The notes beneath the pieces are model-generated. The model ran no database searches and was not told where the DNA came from. It was given only the letters and a program-made list of their open reading frames with translations. Below, piece after piece: positions 1-5,915 of a DNA stretch of 6,788 nucleotides. Source of the DNA: Chloroflexota bacterium (GTDB lineage Bacteria; Chloroflexota; Anaerolineae; Fen-1058); the NCBI GenBank assembly GCA_016219235.1, contig JACRBO010000823.1, positions 1-6,788 of the forward strand. The letters are read 5' to 3'. Position 1 is the first letter of the stretch; each line of letters starts with the position of its first letter. The position numbers and the translations under genes are program-made.

Positions 1-2323
1 CGTCGGGATCGGTCACTTGCAAAGTCGTGATCCAATCGAGCAGGCCGTTGGCCTGCGCCGTGCGCTTGACGTTCCAGCAGCCCTGCCCGAAGTCCAGATC
101 GACGCCGCTCGACGGACAGCTGCCCTTCGACTTGAAGTGGTTGACGATGACGAAGAACTCTTGCCCGTCGAGCGCGCGGAAGTGTTGGGCCAGCGGCGGC
201 CGATCGAACAGCGGGGCGTAATCGGGGTGGGTAGTGATCTGATGGTTGAGGGTCGCGCCTTGCGGCGTCACGTGCGCCGGTTGATAGATCAGCGCCACTT
301 TGATCTCATCCGTACCGGGTGCGGGTTCGGTCACAAACGCATACGTGCCCGCGCCCGCCGCCGCGTTGAGACCGTTGACCAGATCTTGAATTGCGCTGAG
401 CGACCCCGCGCCGTCGTTCTCGATTTCCATCAGGCCGACCACATCGGCATCCAACGTCACAATCGCGGTGATGATCTTGGTGCGCTGCCGATTGAACTCG
501 GCCAGCGTGTCCGCGCCGCGCGAGGTGGGAAAACCGCCGCCCGCGCCATCGCCGTTGAAATAGTTGAGCACGTTGAAACTCGCCACGCGGATCGAGCCGC
601 CGACGGGATCGGGTGCAGCCGATCGAGAGTTGACGCGCGAAATCACCACCGGACCGATCGGTTGTAAACGATAGTGCCGGATGGCGCTGTTGCTGTTGAT
701 CGCGCCGTAGTCGATCACGCCGGTCAAGTTCGTGATCACGTCGCCCGCACGCAGGGTGTTGTCCGCGCCGATGTAAGGAACGGGATCAGGGTTTTGCGCC
801 GTCGAGCCGTCATCCAGCACCAACATGCGGCGTGCGTTTAGTTCGACGGTGTCGTCAAAGCCGTTGCCGTTGGTGGGGTTGTACAGGCGCCCATCGGCCG
901 ATAACGTCACCTGCCCGTAGCGTCCCTGAAAAAAATTCTGATCGACGGTGAGCGTTTCGGGGATGGTGACGTACATGCCTTCATAGCGTTCTTGATCGTT
1001 GGTGGCGGCCACGGGCAGATCGAGCACGGTGGGCGCGAGCGGCTGACCGCTGCTGCACAGCTGCACGTTAGTTACCGGGCTGATCTCGGTCAGGCCGTTG
1101 AATTCAGCCACCGTGCCCGTGATGCGCACCACATCGCCGGCCGCGACATCGAGGCTGCCGGGCGCGTAGACGCCGTCCGACGTAGCAAGGTTGCCGTCGC
1201 CAAGCGGGTCTTGCAGATAGAAGCCGCTTTGCTGCGAGGCGGCTTGAAAATCGCCCACAACCACGCCTTCGATCGTGACGGACTGCCCGACCAGTGGGCT
1301 GCTGAGGCCGCTGCCCTGGACAGCAAAGATGGGCGTATACGCGCCGCTGCAGTCTGAGCCGGAAGCGGTGACGTTGGTGGTGACGGCGTTGCCTATGGTG
1401 CGCGTGAGATAGTTGCCCGCCCACACACCGTAGTCGCTGTTGATCAAGGTCGCGGCCGCGGTAGGCGCGGTAACGACGATCGTGCGGGTGATGGATTCGT
1501 TGTTCAACATGCTGCCGATCGTCCAACTCACGACGTTGTTGCCCAGCACTACGCCGCCATCCGAGACGTTGGCGATGGTCGCGCTCAGCGGCACGGCATC
1601 GGTGATGATCACCGCCAGGGCCGTCTCTGAAATGCGATTCGTTGCGATGAGGGTGTACGTGAAGGTCTGACTCACACTCACACCGGCAGGCGCGGTCTTG
1701 ACGATCGAGAAGCCGCCGGCGCTGCCCGTTGGACTTGCGGTGTTTTGCGGCGTGGGCGTAGCTAAGACTTGAAAGTCGTTCGCGTTGGTGTCGGTATCCT
1801 GCCCATTGCCAAACGCGCCACCTGGCAGGCGCTCGATGCTTTGACCGGCCGGCGGGGCCGCTGCCGCAGTCGCTTCAACGTAGATGTTGCTGGCCGTGCC
1901 CCAACCCACACTGTCGATGACGGTGCTGCCTGATTTAATCGCAAGGCTGCCGCCGCTGCCGCTGAGCTGCTGCGCAAACGTCGCGTCCGGCGCAACGCCG
2001 ACCGTCTTGCCCGTGTGAACCAGCAAGAAGTGGCCGTTGGCCGGCAGCGTCTCGGTAACCTTGAAAGTGTAGACCGTGAGATCGCTCGTGCCAGAGGCCG
2101 AACGATAGACGAGGGAATAACCGTTGAGGCTGAGCGGCGCGATCGAGGCGTTGTAGAGTTCGATGAATTCGAGATCGGGATCGCTGCTACCAGCGGTCTG
2201 GACTTCGCCGATCAACACGGTGGTCGAGGCCAACAGTGTAGCGCGAGCAGAACGGTTCAACGACGAAATGAGGGCCTGTAAACTCAACAGCGAGAGTATC
2301 AACATCACAGCGAGGCGTTTCAA
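1..2323 (-). CDS. Secreted ExeM/NucH-family extracellular endonuclease, C-terminus cut by window edge
   Basis: A secreted enzyme expected to cut extracellular DNA. The first 774 codons are visible, in one open frame with no stop. Residues 1-28 look like a signal peptide (KR, a hydrophobic stretch, then ARA before the likely cleavage site). Residues 36-186 are a lamin-tail domain (LEFIELYN at 51-58; DTDTNANDF near the end, followed by TPTPQN). Residues 203-318 are a DUF11 domain. Residues 333-430 are an OB-fold of the type found in NucH proteins (SPLVGQSVTIEG, GFYLQDP, DGVYAP, GDVVRITGTV). From about 578 comes the endonuclease/exonuclease/phosphatase domain: SFNVLNYF (582-589, metal-site Asn584), LMEIEND (Glu633), RPPLAQHF, and NHFKSKGSC (728-736). 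The later GDxN and SDH-type motifs that complete the active site lie outside the window. There are only four Cys (325, 423, 736, 749), which fits two disulfides; these would brace the OB-fold and the catalytic domain. The TTG start is preferred over ATG at residue 7 because it keeps the basic signal-peptide head and lies downstream of AAGGA. The gene follows the 1054-residue protein gene by 93 bases on the same strand. Confidence 0.92.
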   Translation of the reverse strand, partial: MKRLAVMLILSLLSLQALISSLNRSARATLLASTTVLIGEVQTAGSSDPDLEFIELYNASIAPLSLNGYSLVYRSASGTSDLTVYTFKVTETLPANGHFLLVHTGKTVGVAPDATFAQQLSGSGGSLAIKSGSTVIDSVGWGTASNIYVEATAAAAPPAGQSIERLPGGAFGNGQDTDTNANDFQVLATPTPQNTASPTGSAGGFSIVKTAPAGVSVSQTFTYTLIATNRISETALAVIITDAVPLSATIANVSDGGVVLGNNVVSWTIGSMLNNESITRTIVVTAPTAAATLINSDYGVWAGNYLTRTIGNAVTTNVTASGSDCSGAYTPIFAVQGSGLSSPLVGQSVTIEGVVVGDFQAASQQSGFYLQDPLGDGNLATSDGVYAPGSLDVAAGDVVRITGTVAEFNGLTEISPVTNVQLCSSGQPLAPTVLDLPVAATNDQERYEGMYVTIPETLTVDQNFFQGRYGQVTLSADGRLYNPTNGNGFDDTVELNARRMLVLDDGSTAQNPDPVPYIGADNTLRAGDVITNLTGVIDYGAINSNSAIRHYRLQPIGPVVISRVNSRSAAPDPVGGSIRVASFNVLNYFNGDGAGGGFPTSRGADTLAEFNRQRTKIITAIVTLDADVVGLMEIENDGAGSLSAIQDLVNGLNAAAGAGTYAFVTEPAPGTDEIKVALIYQPAHVTPQGATLNHQITTHPDYAPLFDRPPLAQHFRALDGQEFFVIVNHFKSKGSCPSSGVDLDFGQGCWNVKRTAQANGLLDWITTLQVTDPD

Positions 2324-2332
2324 GTTAATCGA

Positions 2333-2339
2333 TTTCCTT
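2333..2339 (-). promoter_or_regulatory. Ribosome binding site supporting a TTG start
   Basis: On the minus strand AAGGAAA lies just upstream of TTG at 2323-2321, with 11 bases between AAGGA and the start codon. This is slightly long but usable. The next possible start, ATG at 2305-2303, would be about 29 bases away from it and would remove the Lys-Arg head of the signal peptide, so TTG is the better choice. No convincing promoter is visible between the palindrome and this site. The nuclease may therefore be transcribed mainly by read-through from the gene upstream. Confidence 0.5.
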
Positions 2340-2372
2340 GTTTTAATGAAAGTGCGTTCACTTAAGACACAA

Positions 2373-2404
2373 AGACCTCCGAGGTCGCGCGACCTCGGAG
2401 GTCT
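2373..2404 (-). terminator. Perfect 32-base palindrome between the two secreted-protein genes; possible terminator or REP-like element
   Basis: The left arm AGACCTCCGAGGTCGC (2373-2388) is the exact reverse complement of the right arm (2389-2404): 16-base arms with no spacer. Each arm also contains a smaller dyad, GACCTC-N-GAGGTC, so the element is two near-identical 13-base dyads joined by GCGC. It begins 12 bases past the stop codon of the 1054-residue gene. Read on the minus strand it is followed by TTTGTGTCTT, a weak T-tract. An RNA copy would form a hairpin of about 14 pairs with a GCGC loop. It could be a terminator or partial attenuator for the upstream gene, an mRNA 3'-end stabiliser, or one copy of a dispersed palindromic repeat. 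The imperfect T-tract makes full termination uncertain. Confidence 0.55.
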
Positions 2405-2416
2405 AGTGTTACCGGA

Positions 2417-5400
2417 TTACCGTCTTACGATCGGCGCAAAGAGGAAGTAGCGCTTCACGATCTGGAACTCCGCCTCGGCGCTGTCGCCGCCGCCGTTGTC
2501 GCTGGTGAACTGCGCGATGTTGGTGACGGTGCGCCCGTAGTACTCGCGCTGATCGCCGACGGTCGCGGTAAAGATCACGGTGGCCGTGATGCCCGCATTG
2601 AGCGAGCCGCTCCACGTGACCGTGCCGCCGGCGTGGGCCGCGCCGCCCTGCTGCACGAAGCCGCCGAAGGTCACTTCGACGGGCAACGCGTCAGTGATCA
2701 ATACCCCGGTTGCCACGCCATCGCCACTGTTACTCAGTCCCAGCGTATAGGTAACCACCTCGCCCAGCTGCATTTCACCGGCCGGTTTGTCAACGAAGCT
2801 CTTGGCAAAGGACAACTGCGGCGTTGGTTGATAGGTCACAAAGCTCCACACATAGTCTTGAGCCGGCATAAGCGTCAAGCCATTGTCAGCCGCCAGCGTC
2901 GATTTGAGCGTGACCGTGTAACGTGTGCCCAGCGCCAGGTCCTCGTCCGGCGTAAACGTAGCCGTTCGGGTGGCAGGATCGTAGCCTACTGTGCCGGGGA
3001 CTGCGCCTGCTGAATCGGCCACGGTAAACGTCGCACTGGTAACATTCGTCAGCGTCAAGTTGAAGGTAGCCGTGACCTGGGTGGTGATCGTCACCCCGGT
3101 CGAATTGTTCAACGGAGCGACATCGAGCACGCGCGGGTATTCGGCGACATCAGACAACTGGCGCGGCTTGATTTCGTATAGCGTTCCAAACAGCGTGCCG
3201 AAGCCTGCGAAGCGTACGACATCGCCATTGGCGATACCCAGGTTGCAGAGGTTGAGCGCCGTATCGATATCAACGTACACCGTAGCCGGCCCCGTACCGT
3301 CATCGACGTTAAAGGTGCTGTTGGTGCACGTGCTCAGGTTCGAGACCGTGCCGCTGATCACGGCCAGCCAGCCCTCGGCTGCGCCAGTCGCAGCGTTTCC
3401 GGTGGTAAACGGGCCTGGGATCACGGGTGAGTCAGGTTCCAGATTGGCAAAGTAATACATTGGCGAAGACAGTTGTTTCTCTGAGCCGCTGGCATTGCGC
3501 GTGGCAACCAATTGCACCCGATCGCCCAGATGTACCGACGGCGCCGGCGTGTAGAAGACGGCGATGCCGCCGCTACCATCTTGCAGCCCCCAACCTGAGG
3601 CGTTGTATGTGCCGGGCACGTAAGTGACGCTGCCCTCCACACCAAAAACCTCGCCCACCGCCCCGGCGCGGGCTGTAGCGATGGATACGATTTCGTAAAC
3701 GGTACTGGTGGCCGAAGCGGCATTATCGAGTGGATCATCACCTGCCTCGATCGCGCTGATGGTCAATCCATTGGTAATGAGCGTCGTCGGCGCAATCGCA
3801 GTCGGCACGGTCAGCGCCAGAGTAAAGCTGACCGCGCTATTTGGCGCAATGTCCACCGTCCATGCGCGTGTGGCGCCGCCGTCTACAAACGGCAGGTTGC
3901 TGTTATCGGTGGCAATATCGGCCACACTGAAACCGGCCGGCAGTTGATCGGTCACTGTGGCGGTGGCCGTGATGTTGCCGTGATTGCCATACGTCAGCGT
4001 GTACAGCACTTGCCGATCGATGAACGCGGCCGCCGGGCCTGACTTCAACACGAAGGGGTCCGCGCCCAGGACCGTCGTCGTGACGCTGGCGGTGTTGTTG
4101 AGCAAATCAGAATCGATCGGCCCGCCGCCGATAGTGGCGGTGTTGACCCACTCACCGGCCTGGTCGGCGGTCACCACCACCTCGATCGAACTGCCTGCAC
4201 TCGCAGCGAGCGTGCCCAGCGTCCATGTGAGCTGTCCGTTGGCGACGACGGCACTGGCCGTCGTCTCGGTCACAAAGGCTACGCCCGCCGGGAGTTGATC
4301 GACAATCGCCACATCGTTCGCTTCGATCGAGCCGGCATTGGAATAGGCCAATGTATAGGTGAAGGTCTCACCCGCATTGACGTTGTCCGGGCCGGTCTTC
4401 ACGATGGCCAGATCGGGCGCGCCGATGAAGGTCATTACGCTGTCGGTATTGTCAGTCTGGTTCGATTCTGTGTAGGTCGTGGCCGCTGTGACCGTGTTGG
4501 TGAACGCTGAACCATTGGGTAATGGCGAGATGACCACCTGCACGCCAATGGCCGCATTGACGGTCGTCGTCGGCACGTCGCCCAGGTCCCAGATCAAGTC
4601 CTGACCGTTCTGTGAGAACGAGTTGACAGGCAGGGCCGTGGTGTAGGTGACAAAGGTGACTTCGGTCGGCAGGGTGTCGGTGATGAGAGTGCCGGTCGCC
4701 TCCGCCGTGCCCGTGTTGGACAGGCTAATGGTGTACGTGATAGTCTCACTGGCTAAGGCCGTGGCCGGGCCGTCCTTGCTGAGGCCAAGGTCGGCTTCGG
4801 GGGGCAACGTTATACCCGTAACCGCAATGGTATCAATGCCAACCCATTCGTCACTACCAGCTGCGTTGGTCGTCATGATCCGCAGCTGTACCTGAGGCTG
4901 ATTGTCGGCATTGGCAGGCAGGGTCACCGTGACAGGCGTGACCAGTGTAGCGAGACTGGGACCGGTAGTCGCATCGGCAATATAGCCGCCAGGCAAATTG
5001 GTAAAATTGCCCGTTGAGCCAACACGATAATGCAGTGCTACTGGCTGCACAGCATTGTCTACTGCCCCATCAATGTCGCGCACGTTATATGAGACGGTGA
5101 TGTTTTCCAGGCCGGTTGTGTTGATATAGAGGACGATATGCGGTGCATCAGCCGTGCCGGAGCCCTGCAAGGCCACGACGGGGTCGGCAATGCCGTCGAA
5201 TTCTCCCACACCCCCGGCTGTATTCGTGTTGGGGGTGCTTTGATTGGCAATCACATCGATGGAGCTGCCAACCGTATCACTGATAAGTGTTTGAGGATCA
5301 ACACCTGTGGGACTGGACGTAGTGTAGTCACCCAGATAGCCGATGATACCCGACACGCCTGACCAATTGTCGTTTACCGAAATTGCGGTAGTGATTGACC

Positions 5401-5581
5401 AATTCTGAGAGAAGGGCAGTGATTGATACGTATTGTCTGAGGGAGCCGACAGGACTGCACGGTCCATATCCTTGTTGCTGATGCTCGCCGCCTGTGTTGG
5501 CAGCGAAGTCAATATCAGCACTGTGCCCACAATCAACAGGGCCGCCAACACGCTAGCCGTCAATGCAAATTTTCGCTTCAT
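2417..5581 (-). CDS. Large secreted multidomain surface protein: beta-sandwich, DUF11 repeats, two OB-like domains, SbsA Ig-like domain
   Basis: A complete 1054-residue exported protein with no recognisable catalytic domain. Residues 1-31 are a signal peptide (MKRK head, long hydrophobic core, TQA-A cleavage region). Residues 35-256 form a beta-sandwich domain (HIVLYINTTGLENITVSYN, RDIDGAVDNAVQPVALHYR, SDEWVGIDTIAVTG) that I recognise from N-terminal regions of some ExeM/NucH-type nucleases. Three DUF11 repeats follow at about 262-387, 388-506 and 507-629. Residues 629-712 and 737-814 look like OB-folds; the second has FNVDDGTGPATVYVD, GDVVRFAGFG and YEIKPRQLSDV. Residues 815-916 are an SbsA-type Ig-like (Big_5) domain (YDPATRTATFTPDEDLALGT, ending in WSFVT). 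A fourth DUF11 spans 918-1040. The protein ends KRYFLFAPIVRR, like Chloroflexota secreted-protein tails. The only cysteines, 752 and 779, both fall in the second OB-like domain and probably pair. The start is secure, with AAGGAGG seven bases upstream. A binding or adhesive role beside the nuclease gene is inferred; the ligand is unknown. Confidence 0.93.
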   Translation of the reverse strand: MKRKFALTASVLAALLIVGTVLILTSLPTQAASISNKDMDRAVLSAPSDNTYQSLPFSQNWSITTAISVNDNWSGVSGIIGYLGDYTTSSPTGVDPQTLISDTVGSSIDVIANQSTPNTNTAGGVGEFDGIADPVVALQGSGTADAPHIVLYINTTGLENITVSYNVRDIDGAVDNAVQPVALHYRVGSTGNFTNLPGGYIADATTGPSLATLVTPVTVTLPANADNQPQVQLRIMTTNAAGSDEWVGIDTIAVTGITLPPEADLGLSKDGPATALASETITYTISLSNTGTAEATGTLITDTLPTEVTFVTYTTALPVNSFSQNGQDLIWDLGDVPTTTVNAAIGVQVVISPLPNGSAFTNTVTAATTYTESNQTDNTDSVMTFIGAPDLAIVKTGPDNVNAGETFTYTLAYSNAGSIEANDVAIVDQLPAGVAFVTETTASAVVANGQLTWTLGTLAASAGSSIEVVVTADQAGEWVNTATIGGGPIDSDLLNNTASVTTTVLGADPFVLKSGPAAAFIDRQVLYTLTYGNHGNITATATVTDQLPAGFSVADIATDNSNLPFVDGGATRAWTVDIAPNSAVSFTLALTVPTAIAPTTLITNGLTISAIEAGDDPLDNAASATSTVYEIVSIATARAGAVGEVFGVEGSVTYVPGTYNASGWGLQDGSGGIAVFYTPAPSVHLGDRVQLVATRNASGSEKQLSSPMYYFANLEPDSPVIPGPFTTGNAATGAAEGWLAVISGTVSNLSTCTNSTFNVDDGTGPATVYVDIDTALNLCNLGIANGDVVRFAGFGTLFGTLYEIKPRQLSDVAEYPRVLDVAPLNNSTGVTITTQVTATFNLTLTNVTSATFTVADSAGAVPGTVGYDPATRTATFTPDEDLALGTRYTVTLKSTLAADNGLTLMPAQDYVWSFVTYQPTPQLSFAKSFVDKPAGEMQLGEVVTYTLGLSNSGDGVATGVLITDALPVEVTFGGFVQQGGAAHAGGTVTWSGSLNAGITATVIFTATVGDQREYYGRTVTNIAQFTSDNGGGDSAEAEFQIVKRYFLFAPIVRR
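3695..4801 (-). repeat. Three consecutive DUF11 protein repeats
   Basis: This stretch encodes residues 261-629 of the 1054-residue protein, three head-to-tail repeats of about 120 residues. Each opens with an ADLGLSKDGP, PDLAIVKTGP or DPFVLKSGP type segment. Each then has a TYT(I/L)xxxN strand and a (T/V)DxLPxxVxFV-like turn, and ends in an acidic-Asn segment (ESNQTDNTDS 372-381, DSDLLNNTAS 490-499, GDDPLDNAAS 614-623). The copies are diverged in sequence, so they are old duplications and not a recent DNA-level tandem repeat. A fourth copy at 2453-2830 is separated from them by the OB-like and Ig-like domains and lacks the closing Asn-Asn segment. DUF11 repeats are Ig-like stalk modules of exported bacterial and archaeal surface proteins. 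Confidence 0.85.
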
Positions 5582-5588
5582 GCAACTG

Positions 5589-5595
5589 CCTCCTT
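5589..5595 (-). promoter_or_regulatory. Strong Shine-Dalgarno for the 1054-residue protein gene
   Basis: AAGGAGG on the minus strand, seven bases before the ATG at 5581-5579. It is a near-full match to the anti-Shine-Dalgarno at ideal spacing. It fixes the start codon and suggests efficient translation, in contrast to the weak sites before the nuclease and glycosyltransferase genes. Confidence 0.85.
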
Positions 5596-5755
5596 GGAGT
5601 GGATAATGAAATCAGCTGGCGCGGCACATAGCCGCTCAGTCATCGACCGATCAGGAGAAGACACATTGGAGTTCAATTCGTGTTTAAGCCGAGGTCAAAT
5701 CTGATTAACAGTTCAAGGGCATGAAAGAGGGAGCCATCCTTGAGAGAGTAGTCCG

Positions 5756-5786
5756 ATTATACAACAAGCTAGCCGTAGGCTGTCCA
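5756..5786 (-). promoter_or_regulatory. Candidate sigma-70-type promoter for the minus-strand secreted-protein genes
   Basis: A perfect TATAAT lies at 5756-5761 on the minus strand. Upstream is TGGACA (5781-5786), a five-of-six match to the -35 consensus, at a long 19-base spacing. The transcript would start near 5749 and carry a leader of roughly 165 bases before the ATG at 5581. It could drive both minus-strand genes, because no clear promoter is visible before the nuclease. The -10 match is good; the spacing is the weak point. Confidence 0.5.
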
Positions 5787-5833
5787 CTGTCTTTTGTCAC
5801 CCCTTCACAGTGATCACCTGTTCGAGTCAGGCA

Positions 5834-5842
5834 TGATATAAT
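5834..5842 (+). promoter_or_regulatory. Candidate extended -10 promoter for the glycosyltransferase gene
   Basis: TGATATAAT gives a perfect TATAAT (5837-5842) preceded by a TG at the extended -10 position. No good -35 hexamer lies 16-18 bases upstream, where the sequence is TCACCT or close to it. That is acceptable for an extended -10 promoter. Transcription would start near 5849, giving a leader of about 67 bases. Confidence 0.55.
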
Positions 5843-5852
5843 CGGCGTCACT

Positions 5853-5873
5853 GACCCGACCGCTAGTCGGGTC
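5853..5873 (+). promoter_or_regulatory. Stem-loop at the predicted 5' end of the glycosyltransferase mRNA
   Basis: GACCCGAC (5853-5860) pairs perfectly with GTCGGGTC (5866-5873) around a CGCTA loop, and is followed by GATTTTA. It begins only a few bases after the predicted transcription start. The GC-rich stem plus four T's resembles a short intrinsic terminator or attenuator. At that position it could equally be a 5' stem-loop that protects the mRNA. It lies 42 bases before the ATG, too far to mask the ribosome site directly. Confidence 0.5.
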
Positions 5874-5880
5874 GATTTTA

Positions 5881-5894
5881 TGGGCAGACGCCCA
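5881..5894 (+). promoter_or_regulatory. Second, smaller leader hairpin
   Basis: TGGGC (5881-5885) pairs with GCCCA (5890-5894) around an AGAC loop, seven bases after the first stem-loop and 21 bases before the ATG. With only five pairs it could arise by chance. It is listed because the two hairpins together fill most of the short leader of the glycosyltransferase transcript. I cannot assign it to a riboswitch family. Confidence 0.3.
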
Positions 5895-5915
5895 ACCTAG
5901 TTTGCGGCTGGTTTG

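Larger units (their letters stand above)
5582..5915. other. Divergent intergenic regulatory region, no gene seen
   Basis: These 334 bases separate the minus-strand secreted-protein gene from the plus-strand glycosyltransferase gene, and are more AT-rich than the flanking coding sequence. They hold a TATAAT box on each strand, facing outward and about 75 bases apart. The minus-strand leader is long, about 165 bases. It contains a small stem-loop (GCGGC-ACATA-GCCGC, 5621-5635) about 25 bases ahead of the Shine-Dalgarno; I do not recognise a riboswitch class in it. An 8-base palindrome GTGATCAC (5810-5817) lies between the two promoters, at the edge of the expected -35 region of the plus-strand promoter. 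It could be an operator, but is too short to call. No tRNA, small ORF with a credible ribosome site, or repeat array was seen. Confidence 0.6.

Noticed and set aside
1..30. Nuclease gene as a pseudogene lacking the end of its catalytic domain
   Set aside because: The frame is still open at base 1 and the missing motifs would be encoded beyond the window. The truncation is caused by the window edge, not by a mutation.
17..667. A 216-codon open frame on the plus strand
   Set aside because: It lies opposite the nuclease catalytic domain, is rich in Arg with no recognisable domain, and has no convincing ribosome site. The minus-strand frame has clear family motifs, so this is an antisense shadow typical of GC-rich coding sequence.
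928..934. Run of seven A (T on the coding strand) inside the nuclease gene as a programmed frameshift site
   Set aside because: The main frame reads through it as Asn-Phe-Phe-Gln with family-like sequence on both sides. No second frame continues a recognisable protein.
1104..1526. A 140-codon open frame on the minus strand, in another frame within the nuclease gene
   Set aside because: Its product is a low-complexity Arg/His-rich string, and it overlaps the DUF11 and OB-fold parts of the nuclease gene, which read cleanly in the main frame.
2324..2372. Separate promoter for the nuclease in the gap after the palindrome
   Set aside because: TTGTGT followed 17 bases later by TCATTA is a poor match, and its transcription start would fall on the ribosome site. 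Not strong enough to annotate.
2453..4801. Repeated DNA suggesting a CRISPR array or recent tandem duplication
   Set aside because: The recurring short similarities (for example around TAC-ACC-CTC encoding TYTL) come from diverged DUF11 protein repeats about 120 residues long. There are no short identical repeats with regular spacers.
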